A stretch of DNA of 64,000 nt from Chryseolinea lacunae (GTDB taxonomy: Bacteria > Bacteroidota > Bacteroidia > Cytophagales > Cyclobacteriaceae): NCBI RefSeq assembly GCF_016735595.1, contig NZ_JAERRB010000007.1:248001-312000 (forward strand), written 5' to 3'. Position 1 is the stretch's first letter, and the number at the start of each line of letters is the position of its first letter. Positions 9,952 through 18,821 of this stretch are shown one piece after another. The translations under genes were made by a program, and so were the position numbers. The notes under the pieces were generated by a model. The model searched no databases. It was not told the origin of the DNA and saw only the letters and a list, made by a program, of their open reading frames with translations.

Positions 9952-12240
9952 ATGAAGCAATACCTGAAGCATCACGAATGGCATATCATTGAAGAAGGCC
10001 TCGACCCGCACTACAACAAAATATCGGAAAGCGTTTTCAGCATCGGCAACGGCCGCATGGGACAACGCGCCAATTTTGAAGAAGAATATTCCGGCGAAAC
10101 CCTGCGCGGCAGCTATGTGGCCGGCGTATACTATCCCGACAAAACGAGAGTAGGGTGGTGGAAAAACGGCTATCCCGAATACTTTGCCAAAGTGCTGAAT
10201 GCCCCCAACTGGATCGGCATCCACATCACCATCGACAACCAGAAGCTTGACCTTGCCAAATGCAAGGTGGAAGACTTCCGCCGCGTGCTCGACATGAAGA
10301 CCGGCCTGCTGTCGCGAAGCTTCGCCGCCACGTTGCCCGACGGTAAAAAAGTGAAGGTTGAATCGAAACGTTTTTGCAGCATGGCAAACGGCGAGGTGGG
10401 CGCGATTCGTTATGCCATCACACCCCTCAACTTCACCGCCAAGACCACGCTGTCGCTGTATGTGGACGCCGATGTGGTGAACAAAGACTCCAACTACGAC
10501 GAGAAGTTCTGGGAAGAAGTGAACAAGGAAGCCACCGAAGGCAGAGCCATTGTGACGGCCCAGACTAAAAAGACATTCTTCCACGTCACCACCGGCATGC
10601 AATATGTGATCACCAACGACGGCAAGAAAGCAACGTTCGATCGCGTGAACATAGAGCTGCGCGAGAAGTATGCGGGCAACGTGATCCAGCTCGATTTGCA
10701 GGAAGGCAAAGAGCTGGTAGTCTACAAATACGCCGCCGTGCTCTCGTCCGAAAACCACGCGAAGGATGCGCTCGTTACAGCCTGCGCCAAGGTGCTGACC
10801 GAAGCCGTGGCAAAAGGTTTCGACGCGTTGTTCGAAGACCACGCGCGCGTTTGGGCGCACAAGTGGGACGGATGTGACATCACCATCGAAGGCGACATTG
10901 CCGCCCAGCAAGGCATCCGTTTCAACATCTTTCAACTCACGCAAACCTACACCGGCGAAGACGAACGCCTCAACATCGGACCCAAGGGATTTACGGGCGA
11001 GAAATATGGAGGAAGTACCTATTGGGACACCGAAGCCTATTGTTTACCCTTCTTCCTCGGCACAGCCGAAGAAAAGGTGGCTCGCAACCTGCTGGTGTAT
11101 CGCTACAAACACCTGGAGCGTGCCATCGAAAACGCCGGCAAGCTGGGCTTCAAAGACGGCGCAGCACTCTATCCCATGGTGACCATGAACGGTGAAGAAT
11201 GTCACAACGAATGGGAAATCACCTTCGAAGAAATTCACCGGAACGGTGCCATCGCGTTTGCCATCTTTGACTACATACGTTACACAGGCGACGATGCCTA
11301 CCTCGCCGAGTTCGGATTGGAAGTGCTGCTGGGCATATCACGATTCTGGTCGCAGCGCATCACATGGTCGTCTGACAGAAACCGGTTTGTGATGCTGGGG
11401 GTGACCGGTCCCAATGAGTATGAGAACAACGTGAACAACAACTGGTACACCAACACCATTGCCACGTGGACCTTGCAATACACACTCGACGCGTTAAACC
11501 TTGTGGGCAAAAGCAACCCGTCGCGTCTCGCGGAGATCATTGCAAAAACAAACTTCAAAGAGACAACAGAAACCCATCGCTGGAGAGAGATCATCGCGAA
11601 AATGCACTACCCGCACGACGAAAAACGCGGCGTGTATTTGCAGCAGGACGGCTTCCTCGACAAAGAACTGTTGCGCGTGAGCGACCTCGGAAAAGACGAT
11701 CGCCCCATCAACCAGAAATGGTCTTGGGATCGCATTCTGCGTTCGTGCTTCATCAAACAAGCCGACGTGCTGCAAGGCATATTCCTTTTCGAAGAACGCT
11801 ACGACATTGAAACTATACGTCGCAACTTCGACTTCTATGAACCGATGACGGTGCACGAATCGTCGCTGTCGCCATGCGTGCACGTGATTCTGGCGTCGAA
11901 GCTGGGCTATAAAGAACGCGCCTACGAATTTTATCTGCGCACCTCACGCCTCGACCTCGACGACTACAACAACGACACGGAAGACGGTTGCCACATCACT
12001 TCGATGGCCGGCACGTGGATGAGCATAGTGAAAGGCTTTGGCGGCATGACCGTGAAAGACGGCACACTGCACTTCAATCCATTCACACCAGATCAATGGA
12101 AATCGTATTCGTTCCGCCTGGAGTTCCGTGGTCGCGTGATCAAGGTAAAAATTTCTACCGACGCTGTGGAAACGGAATTGGAAACGGGCGAGCCGCTGGA
12201 GATATTCCTGCATGGCAAGCCGGTGTTGTTGAAGAAATAA
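9952..12240 (+). CDS. GH65 family glycosyl hydrolase, probable maltose phosphorylase
   Basis: A 762-residue GH65 enzyme with the usual order of N-terminal beta-sandwich, linker, (alpha/alpha)6 barrel and C-terminal beta domain. The catalytic acid is E489 in GPNEYENN, and the phosphate-binding segment INQKWSWDRILRS and IKQADV are conserved. The length matches maltose, trehalose and kojibiose phosphorylases. Adjacent beta-phosphoglucomutase fits a phosphorylase yielding beta-glucose-1-phosphate. Maltose is the likeliest substrate by overall likeness; trehalose, nigerose or kojibiose are alternatives. A terminator follows. Confidence 0.9.
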   Translation: MKQYLKHHEWHIIEEGLDPHYNKISESVFSIGNGRMGQRANFEEEYSGETLRGSYVAGVYYPDKTRVGWWKNGYPEYFAKVLNAPNWIGIHITIDNQKLDLAKCKVEDFRRVLDMKTGLLSRSFAATLPDGKKVKVESKRFCSMANGEVGAIRYAITPLNFTAKTTLSLYVDADVVNKDSNYDEKFWEEVNKEATEGRAIVTAQTKKTFFHVTTGMQYVITNDGKKATFDRVNIELREKYAGNVIQLDLQEGKELVVYKYAAVLSSENHAKDALVTACAKVLTEAVAKGFDALFEDHARVWAHKWDGCDITIEGDIAAQQGIRFNIFQLTQTYTGEDERLNIGPKGFTGEKYGGSTYWDTEAYCLPFFLGTAEEKVARNLLVYRYKHLERAIENAGKLGFKDGAALYPMVTMNGEECHNEWEITFEEIHRNGAIAFAIFDYIRYTGDDAYLAEFGLEVLLGISRFWSQRITWSSDRNRFVMLGVTGPNEYENNVNNNWYTNTIATWTLQYTLDALNLVGKSNPSRLAEIIAKTNFKETTETHRWREIIAKMHYPHDEKRGVYLQQDGFLDKELLRVSDLGKDDRPINQKWSWDRILRSCFIKQADVLQGIFLFEERYDIETIRRNFDFYEPMTVHESSLSPCVHVILASKLGYKERAYEFYLRTSRLDLDDYNNDTEDGCHITSMAGTWMSIVKGFGGMTVKDGTLHFNPFTPDQWKSYSFRLEFRGRVIKVKISTDAVETELETGEPLEIFLHGKPVLLKK

Positions 12241-12283
12241 TGTAGAAAGTCATGTACATGCACGAAGCATGCTTCACAATAGG

Positions 12284-12319
12284 AGAGGCTTGTTCCGAAA
12301 CGGACAGCCTCTTTTTTTG
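12284..12319 (+). terminator. rho-independent terminator after GH65 gene
   Basis: An imperfect hairpin (GAGGCT pairing with AGCCTC, continued by a GT/AC and CCG/CGG stem with small bulges, AAA loop) is followed by seven T residues, ending the 7250-12240 transcription unit. Confidence 0.7.
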
Positions 12320-12376
12320 TAAACAGGAAAATCAATATTTCTTTATCTTAGCAGACGCTCATCTAAAGTTTCTGTT

Positions 12377-13663
12377 ATGGCAATCGAAATCCCTACCACA
12401 TGGACACCCGTGCGCAAACTGGTGTTCCGATTCGCCTTCCTTTATTTCTTGCTCTATACATTTCCCGCTCCGGTCGGCATGTTTGTGCCATGGCTGAATT
12501 TTCTAACCACCGGCTTTTGGGACGCTGTTGTCGTATGGACGGGACATTCTGTATTTCACGTTGACATCACCGTGCGGCCAGCCGGAAGCGGCGACACCAC
12601 CTGGAATTATGTTCAGCTATTTTGCATCATCATCTTTTCGTTGCTGGGCACCGTGGTGTGGTCGATGGCCGACCGCAGGCGGGCAGACTATAGTCGGCTC
12701 TTTACGGCTCTCACCATTTGGCTGCGCTACTACCTGGCCATGCATTTAGTATTTTATGGAACGGCAAAAGTATTCAAGACCCAGTTTCCCTTTCCCATAC
12801 ACGAACAACTGATGACCCCCATGGCCATGATGTCGCCGATGGGACTGCTCTGGAGGTTTATGGGCTACTCCACATTGTACAACATCTTCACGGGCGGCTG
12901 CGAAGTGCTGGGTGGACTCTTGCTTTTCTTTCGAAGAACCACAACGCTTGGGGCACTGGTGAGCGTGGGCGTGATGATCCACGTATGGATTCTGAATCTG
13001 AGCTACGATGTGCCGGTGAAACTCTTCTCGGGCCACCTGACACTGATCGCCATCTTCCTGCTGATGCCTCAACTGCGCCGTCTCACAAACTTCTTCGTTC
13101 TCAATAAACCGGTAGCCCCGGAAGTGATCGTGCCGTTGTTTGAAGGACGGAAGGCGCGCTGGTTCATGCTTGCCGGGAAACTTATCATGATCGGATTTAT
13201 TGCCGGCTTTGGCGTGGTTGGCAGTATAAACAACAGGGCGGAGATAGACGCCTTCCATGCGAAAGCAAAAGCCAGGTCCGAAAGTGCCGTGGGCACATAT
13301 GAAGTGATCGAGCAGCGCACCAACGGTGTGGCCATACCCACCGAAAATGCTACCGCACGCTGGAAACAAATTTCAGTGGCCACCACCGACCGTGCCACCG
13401 TGCACTACATGGACGGCGCCGAAATCCAATGGCGTTTCGCTGCCGATTCGGTGCGCGCAAAAATGAGTCTTGTCAGCTTCGACTACTCCACCATCTACCA
13501 ATTCAAATACAAAACCCAGGCAGGAAACCTCTATGTATTAAAAGGAACTATGAACGGCGATTCCATTCACATACAGATGCGCAAGAATCCCGGAGGAAAG
13601 GAACAGATGCCATTGACAAGCCGTGGATTTCATTGGATAAATGAGTTTCCGTTCAATCAATAA
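12377..13663 (+). CDS. DoxX-like integral membrane protein
   Basis: A 428-residue protein whose first 290 residues hold several hydrophobic helices (around 17-37, 80-97, 115-135, 165-185, 190-212, 218-235 and 268-288). The pattern and charged segments such as RYYLAMHLVFYGTAKVF and LSGHLTL-like stretches resemble DoxX/HTTM-type membrane proteins. The last 140 residues form a soluble domain rich in beta-prone sequence with no motif that I recognise. The function is unknown. It stands alone between a terminator and the M48 gene. A near-match to the -7 box (TATCTTAG, 12344-12351) lies 26 bases before the start. Confidence 0.7.
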   Translation: MAIEIPTTWTPVRKLVFRFAFLYFLLYTFPAPVGMFVPWLNFLTTGFWDAVVVWTGHSVFHVDITVRPAGSGDTTWNYVQLFCIIIFSLLGTVVWSMADRRRADYSRLFTALTIWLRYYLAMHLVFYGTAKVFKTQFPFPIHEQLMTPMAMMSPMGLLWRFMGYSTLYNIFTGGCEVLGGLLLFFRRTTTLGALVSVGVMIHVWILNLSYDVPVKLFSGHLTLIAIFLLMPQLRRLTNFFVLNKPVAPEVIVPLFEGRKARWFMLAGKLIMIGFIAGFGVVGSINNRAEIDAFHAKAKARSESAVGTYEVIEQRTNGVAIPTENATARWKQISVATTDRATVHYMDGAEIQWRFAADSVRAKMSLVSFDYSTIYQFKYKTQAGNLYVLKGTMNGDSIHIQMRKNPGGKEQMPLTSRGFHWINEFPFNQ

Positions 13664-13737
13664 AACATTCCCCACTGGCTACAAGGTCATGTTATGATGA
13701 AATGTTATCTTGCGCTAATCTTCAAGCTTTGTGAGTT

Positions 13738-14712
13738 ATGTTTCGTGCCTTTTGGTTTCTCAGCACAGTGTCGGTTTTGATCACCTGTGTATTTCAATGT
13801 TCTTTTGCCCAATTGTCCCAAAACTACAAATCACTGGCCGTGTCGGGTGGGAGAGATCTAAAGCTCATTGGAGCCCTGCGCGATCAACTTGGCGATGAAT
13901 TGAAGCGCATTGAAAAAAAGGAACGAACGCCCTACGTCATCACCCGCTACAACCACAACACGCAAAGCCTTGTCAAGTTGGTAAAGGCACGGCGCGTTGT
14001 TAAAAACGACACCCTTCAGCGCGTTGTCGACCAGACATTCGACAGCTTGCTGCACAACACGCACCTAAGAAGTAAACCCCGGCGGGTGCTCATTGTGAAG
14101 TTGCCCTATGGGAATGCGATGTGTATGGGAGAAGGAACGTTCCTGATCACCACGGGGTTGCTGGGCCGTATCACAAACGAAGCCCAGCTGGCCTTCACGT
14201 TGGCGCACGAAATAGCCCACTACGAGCTAAACCATGTGCGCGACCGGGTATTGAAAGCGGCGAAAATGGAATATGAGAAAAAGGCCAGACAGGCGATGGT
14301 GAAGATATTTCGCCCCACCAACGTGGTGGGCCTGAATGAACTTGACTCGCTTCGAAAATTGGTCTATACCATGAGCCGCTTCAGTCGCGAGAACGAACGC
14401 GAAGCCGACTCGGTGGGTCTTGTTCTGATGCGCAACGCAGGCTACCAACCCCAGGAAAGCATTAGCCTGCTTTCGGTGCTGGATTCGATTGACTACACCA
14501 AGGAAAGACTGGGATACAAATTGTTTGTTGAATTCGACTTCGCCAAATATCCTTTTCAAGACTACTGGCTTCGCGACAGGCCCAGTGTTTACTCAAAAAT
14601 GAGCGCTGATTATTTTCTCTTTTCACGCGACTCCATTCAGTCTCACCCCGAAATTGTGCAACGCCAAAATTTGGTTGATAGCACAATTGACCGAGCAGGA
14701 GCCTGTCACTGA
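13738..14712 (+). CDS. M48 family metallopeptidase (frame breaks near its end)
   Basis: A 324-residue exported protein; the N-terminus has a hydrophobic signal ending near CSFA. The zinc-binding motif HEIAH is at residues 157-161 (LAHEIAHYELNH), and the downstream ENEREADSVG supplies the third ligand, so the M48 catalytic core is complete. After SHPEIVQRQNLVDSTI the frame runs into an early stop, while the +2 frame continues with plausible protein to 15202. The natural product was probably about 487 residues with a helical C-terminal part. Either a real frameshift mutation or a sequencing indel between 14654 and 14712 explains this. The peptidase could still fold without the tail. Confidence 0.82.
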   Translation: MFRAFWFLSTVSVLITCVFQCSFAQLSQNYKSLAVSGGRDLKLIGALRDQLGDELKRIEKKERTPYVITRYNHNTQSLVKLVKARRVVKNDTLQRVVDQTFDSLLHNTHLRSKPRRVLIVKLPYGNAMCMGEGTFLITTGLLGRITNEAQLAFTLAHEIAHYELNHVRDRVLKAAKMEYEKKARQAMVKIFRPTNVVGLNELDSLRKLVYTMSRFSRENEREADSVGLVLMRNAGYQPQESISLLSVLDSIDYTKERLGYKLFVEFDFAKYPFQDYWLRDRPSVYSKMSADYFLFSRDSIQSHPEIVQRQNLVDSTIDRAGACH

Positions 14713-15202
14713 AGCCGAAGCCAACCCGGCGCTACTGGACAGTGCCATTCAGTTGGCCGAGTTTGTTGATTTGGAGACAGCAACCGAAGCCCGACGCTAC
14801 GACTATGCCATGCTGTTGGCGTTAGAGCTAAAAAACAGATACAGCCGAAACCGATACCTGGCAACGACCATCAGCAAAATACTGGTCGACCTCTACGATG
14901 CGAAAAACGAAAACCGCATGCGAGAGTACGTTCCATTCTATGTGTCTGGCCACGGCGATGAGCTCCGCATGATGAACACCTTTCTTCACAACATCTCCAA
15001 GGAAGAAACCGGCGAAATCGCCTTCAACTTTCTCAACAACCAAACCAACTTCAACCCCGACGATCCGGAACACTACCTGATGCTCTGGAAAATCTGCGAC
15101 GTCACAAAACGCGAGACGGTGAAGGCCAGAGTGAAAGAGCGGTTCAAAACCCGGTTCGGAAAAACAAAGTACTATTTTCAGTACTTCGATAAAATGATCT
15201 AG
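14654..15202 (+). pseudogene. C-terminal remainder of the M48 peptidase gene in another frame
   Basis: This frame overlaps the end of the M48 reading frame by 59 bases and encodes a tail beginning around LTEQEPVTEAEANP. It has no good start codon of its own (TTG at 14654; first ATG about 150 bases in). Codon use is like the upstream gene. The residues form charged helices (LALELKNRYSRNRY, KARVKERFKTRF) as in the C-terminal extension of large M48 proteins. It is most simply the displaced end of the upstream gene; a separate small gene is less likely. Confidence 0.65.
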
Positions 15203-15273
15203 TGCAACAAATCGATTGTCGTTGTTTGGCGTGACCTTGAGTCATCAGATCTTGACATCCGTGAATACTTATA

Positions 15274-16191
15274 TCAAGCTTTCACCGGCAGAAAAACTTC
15301 CGCCATCATACACCGTGCGCTGCCACCACCGTTGCGCTCAATGGTGTCGAGGTTTGAATGTATAATGGGGTTGAACGTCTCAATGGCCGACACCTGTTCT
15401 GCCGACAACGCCCGAAAGGCTTGTGATGACATAATCAAAAACTTCTTACCCGCCTCATTGTTCACCTGGAGCATGTTGCCCGCGAAGTGATTCATCTGGT
15501 CAAGCGTGATGTCGATGATTGTTTTCCCGGTCTTTGAAATAGCCTCGACGGTTGCTTTCCGCTCGGTGGCATCGGGAATGGAATCAAGACAGATCACCAC
15601 ATACTGATCGGCCACGCACATCATCACGTTGGTGTGATAGATGGGATATCCGTTGGCGTCTGTTGCTGTGAAGGCCTGGGATGTATAGCCAAGCTTTGCG
15701 CAAAACTCTTTCAACACGTTTGCGTCTGTGCGTTGTGAAAGACAGGCGTATGCAATCTTGTTCTCGCGGTCCAGCACCATGCTGCCGGTACCTTCCAGGA
15801 AAATGTCTTTGTTCTCGTAGGGGGAGAGGTCGACGCGGTGATGTATCACGAATTGTTTTTGCAGTTGCTCCAACACATGCGGCTTGCGTTCCTGGCGACG
15901 GTTCACGGCATACATGGGGTAGAGCACCACGCTGCCGTCGTCGTGAAAAGAGATCCAGTTGTTGGGGAAAATTGAATCGGGAGTATGCGGTTCGGGTGTG
16001 TCGTTCACCACGGTCACGTCAATTCCGTTTTGGCGGAGCAGGGTCACAAAGTTGTCGAACTCGGTCAATGCCAGCTCCTGGGCGTTGGTATCTTGCGTTG
16101 ATTGAAAGGCATTGTTCACGGCCGTCTGCGTGTTGAACGCAAACTGCACGGGCCTAATCATCAGCAGGTGCGAAGTGGTTTGTGCGGACAT
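15274..16191 (-). CDS. ctlX: CtlX-type citrulline/amidine hydrolase (arginine deiminase-related)
   Basis: A 305-residue amidinotransferase-superfamily protein. The N-terminal MIRPVQF, the segment DSIFPNNWISFH and the C-terminal GGGSARC with the nucleophile C294 fit the CtlX/DDAH-like branch that hydrolyses guanidino or ureido compounds. The start at 16191 (MSAQTTSHLL) is chosen because the preceding 21 codons look like non-coding leader and overlap the upstream gene's end. It lies 23 bases after the arginine deiminase family gene and is probably co-transcribed with it. Named CtlX members act on citrulline; the substrate here is not proven. Confidence 0.85.
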   Translation of the reverse strand: MSAQTTSHLLMIRPVQFAFNTQTAVNNAFQSTQDTNAQELALTEFDNFVTLLRQNGIDVTVVNDTPEPHTPDSIFPNNWISFHDDGSVVLYPMYAVNRRQERKPHVLEQLQKQFVIHHRVDLSPYENKDIFLEGTGSMVLDRENKIAYACLSQRTDANVLKEFCAKLGYTSQAFTATDANGYPIYHTNVMMCVADQYVVICLDSIPDATERKATVEAISKTGKTIIDITLDQMNHFAGNMLQVNNEAGKKFLIMSSQAFRALSAEQVSAIETFNPIIHSNLDTIERNGGGSARCMMAEVFLPVKA

Positions 16192-16214
16192 GGTTACAAA
16201 TGGTTTCGAATGTC

Positions 16215-17657
16215 TTACTTGATTTCGTCGCGTAACAAAGGCAAGCTCATGCAATGAAAACCGCCGCGTGCCCGCGACAGCTCGGCCGACGGCATGAGAA
16301 TGACGGTGTCTTTCAGATCTTCAACACGCACTTTGCCCGACTCCAGGTCAGCCAGCAGCTCGTGCACGTGAACCACCTGAAACCCTTGCGCCATGAAAGC
16401 CTCGGTTGTTTTGTCGTTGCGATCATAGCCCAACACCACACCTTCTTTCAGGGCGAGAACGTTGCACGAATCGGTCCACTGTTCGCGCACGTCGTATGGA
16501 AACTCGCTGTTGCCCGAATAAATGAAAACCGTTTTCTCGGAACTCTTCAAGTCCACTTCGCTGATGTTGATCAGCAGATCTTCGAGTGTTTCAAAGTATA
16601 CAGGCCGCTCAATGTCGTGGCGATTAAATTGAACGATTTTGATGGGGTCGTCTTTTTTCTTGCTTTCCAGAATGCGTTCCACAGGATCGGCATCTTCTTT
16701 CTTAATGCTCTTGCGCGAGAAGTTACCCAGCATCACCCACACGTTGCGTTTCACCTGTGTGAACACGGTGTCGATGTGCATGTAGTCGCGTTTTTTTGGA
16801 ATGCGCACCACCGTTACCTTGTCGACAATGCCCCGTGCGAACAACAGGTTCACCACCTGGTGCGCGGCTTCCACCGTGGTGCGTTCGCTCACGCCCACCA
16901 GCAGGTGATTGTGGTTCACCATCATCACGTCCCCACCTTCCAGCGTCACTTTTTTGTCGTCGCTTTCTTTGGGCATCAGGAAGTGATGCGAGGTGTCTTC
17001 TATCTCGATGATCTTGTTTTCGAAACCGGCAAACAAGGCGTGATTAAAAAAGATATACTTGGTGAGCAACGCTTCACGCGTGCGTGCTTTTTTAGCAGGA
17101 CGGTTCAGCAGGATGTGATCGTTCACCACCACACCAATGTCGCGCGTGAAGATGAAGTTAGGGATGGGCGCGAACAGCATGCTGCCATCTTTCAACGTGC
17201 CGCTGATGAGCACTTTCGACAGTTCCACATTGTTGAGCTCAAACAATTTCTTTTGCGTCTCATACGAGCAAAACTCGATGGCACAAACCGACGCCACCAG
17301 TTTCAACTTGATGGTATTGTCTTTCAGAATGTCGGCCAGGAGCCATTGCAGTTCAATAACATTTTCCGAACGGTGAAAACCTTCGTCGTCGGGTTTGTAG
17401 AACGTGCGATTGCTTTCGGGCGAATCAATAGTATTAAGTCTTCCTTTTATTTTTTCCGGATCAAGAAAGTAGAGCAGGATGCGTGTATAAAAGTCGTATT
17501 CTTTTTTGCGGATGGTGTCGAGGTGCACGATGTCTTCAAACAACCAGTCTTGTGCTTTGGAGGGAACAACTTTTCCGAGGCTGCTATCGGGACTGTGAAC
17601 AAGCAGGCGTCGCAGGGTTCCAATCTCTGAATTGACGTGTAATGCTTTCTGGGACAT
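16215..17657 (-). CDS. arginine deiminase family protein
   Basis: A 480-residue protein that starts with VNSEIGTLRRLLVHSP, the typical opening of arginine deiminases, and ends with the catalytic cysteine C469 in GGFHCMSLPL. The GGDVMMVN and HIDTVFTQ segments carry the conserved guanidinium-binding and catalytic residues. It probably converts arginine, or a related guanidino compound, to citrulline and ammonia. It is longer than the canonical 410 residues. CtlX follows at 23 bases, so the pair may hydrolyse arginine and then its product. No carbamate kinase or ornithine carbamoyltransferase gene is in the window. Confidence 0.85.
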   Translation of the reverse strand: MSQKALHVNSEIGTLRRLLVHSPDSSLGKVVPSKAQDWLFEDIVHLDTIRKKEYDFYTRILLYFLDPEKIKGRLNTIDSPESNRTFYKPDDEGFHRSENVIELQWLLADILKDNTIKLKLVASVCAIEFCSYETQKKLFELNNVELSKVLISGTLKDGSMLFAPIPNFIFTRDIGVVVNDHILLNRPAKKARTREALLTKYIFFNHALFAGFENKIIEIEDTSHHFLMPKESDDKKVTLEGGDVMMVNHNHLLVGVSERTTVEAAHQVVNLLFARGIVDKVTVVRIPKKRDYMHIDTVFTQVKRNVWVMLGNFSRKSIKKEDADPVERILESKKKDDPIKIVQFNRHDIERPVYFETLEDLLINISEVDLKSSEKTVFIYSGNSEFPYDVREQWTDSCNVLALKEGVVLGYDRNDKTTEAFMAQGFQVVHVHELLADLESGKVRVEDLKDTVILMPSAELSRARGGFHCMSLPLLRDEIK

Positions 17658-17747
17658 AATGAGAAAATAAAGGCCCCAAGGAACAAACGGCTTTTTTAAT
17701 TTACAAACGGCGTGTAAAAATTTCTTAGCAAAGTGAGTTTAAACGAT

Positions 17748-18719
17748 TTAAAGCCTGATTATTTTTCCCTGCATCAACAGACCTTCCGAACCTTTCAAGC
17801 GATAATGATAAAGTCCCGCCCGCAACGCGTGAGTATTCAGTTCAATTTTTCCCGCCAGTGAAGCGAGTGCTTCTTCTTGCCACACAACGCTTCCTTGTTC
17901 ATCCACCAACTCCAGCGAATAGCTCCGTTGTGTTTCGGGCAAGTTTTCAATCACGAGCGACTTGTCGAACGGGTTGGGATAGATACGAACACCATAACGT
18001 TCGTCTTTGATGCCGGTCACCGTGCCATCGCCTCCGTTGTCGCCTTCGTCGGTGCTGGGCTCGAGCGTTACCTCCTGAAGAATAAGCTTCACCCACGCGG
18101 CATACATCTTGCCCGACGGATGCAGTCCATCGTTGGCCACAAGGTCGGGTTCATCCAAACCCCGTCGCGAAATGTCGGTGATGTTATAGTACTTCACACC
18201 CAGCTTAGCCGCGATGGTTTTGTTGGTCGCATTATAGACATCAATGCCCTGGCTGATCACAGCCTGCTGGCCTTTCCCAAACGGTGTGTAACCATAGTCA
18301 GGAATGGAGACCACAAAAACATGTTTTTTGTTTCCACCAGCAAGTGCAATGGCGGTGTTCAGAAGCTCTTCAAATTCGGGTGCGTAACTCTCTACCGACT
18401 TGCCCTGGTAATAGTTATTCACACCAATGAGCAGCGACACAAGATTATAGTCCGGCGAAAGCTTTGCGGCGGTGATCGCGTTTTTCAAATTGTCGGTACG
18501 CCAGCCCGTGGTGGCAATGATTTTCGGGTCGAAGCACTCCAGGCCTTTCAACTGAAGGGCATCGATCAGTTGCTCGGGCCAGCGCTCTCTCACCGGCACG
18601 CTTTCGCCAATGGTATACGAATCGCCTAACGCCAGAAATTTAACTTTCTCTGTAATGATGAGTTGCTGTGCCATGCCCGGAGAAGATAACAGCAGCAATA
18701 TCACGATAAGTTTTTTCAT
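17748..18719 (-). CDS. secreted SGNH/GDSL hydrolase with T9SS type A sorting domain
   Basis: A 323-residue esterase-like protein. A signal peptide (MKKLIVILLLLSSPGMAQ) precedes the block I motif GDSY with catalytic S34. The oxyanion residues lie in TTGW and GVNN, and block V NDGLHPSG supplies Asp and His. After residue 235 a Gly/Asp-rich linker leads to a type IX secretion C-terminal domain beginning RIYPNPF and ending LMQGKIIRL, so the enzyme is sent across the outer membrane and possibly anchored. The target is probably an acetyl or acyl ester of a polysaccharide (inference). ATG 18719 is preferred over TTG 18725. Confidence 0.9.
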   Translation of the reverse strand: MKKLIVILLLLSSPGMAQQLIITEKVKFLALGDSYTIGESVPVRERWPEQLIDALQLKGLECFDPKIIATTGWRTDNLKNAITAAKLSPDYNLVSLLIGVNNYYQGKSVESYAPEFEELLNTAIALAGGNKKHVFVVSIPDYGYTPFGKGQQAVISQGIDVYNATNKTIAAKLGVKYYNITDISRRGLDEPDLVANDGLHPSGKMYAAWVKLILQEVTLEPSTDEGDNGGDGTVTGIKDERYGVRIYPNPFDKSLVIENLPETQRSYSLELVDEQGSVVWQEEALASLAGKIELNTHALRAGLYHYRLKGSEGLLMQGKIIRL

Positions 18720-18761
18720 ACTCAATCAAACCCGTGGGGCGGTTGTTTGTTCGATATACGC

Positions 18762-18798
18762 AAAAAACAAAGAGGATGGTTTTTGGCCATCCTCTTTT
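18762..18798 (-). terminator. rho-independent terminator after the MFS gene
   Basis: On the minus strand AAAGAGGATGG and CCATCCTCTTT form a perfect 11-bp stem with a 7-base loop, followed by GTTTTTT. It sits 24 bases after the stop codon of the MFS transporter and separates it from the GDSL gene. Confidence 0.85.
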
Positions 18799-18821
18799 AG
18801 TTTCGTAATGATGATTATGTC

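Noticed and set aside
16254-17630. A 458-codon open frame on the plus strand opposite the arginine deiminase family gene
   Set aside because: It has His- and Phe-rich shadow composition and no motif; the minus-strand gene has the full catalytic set.
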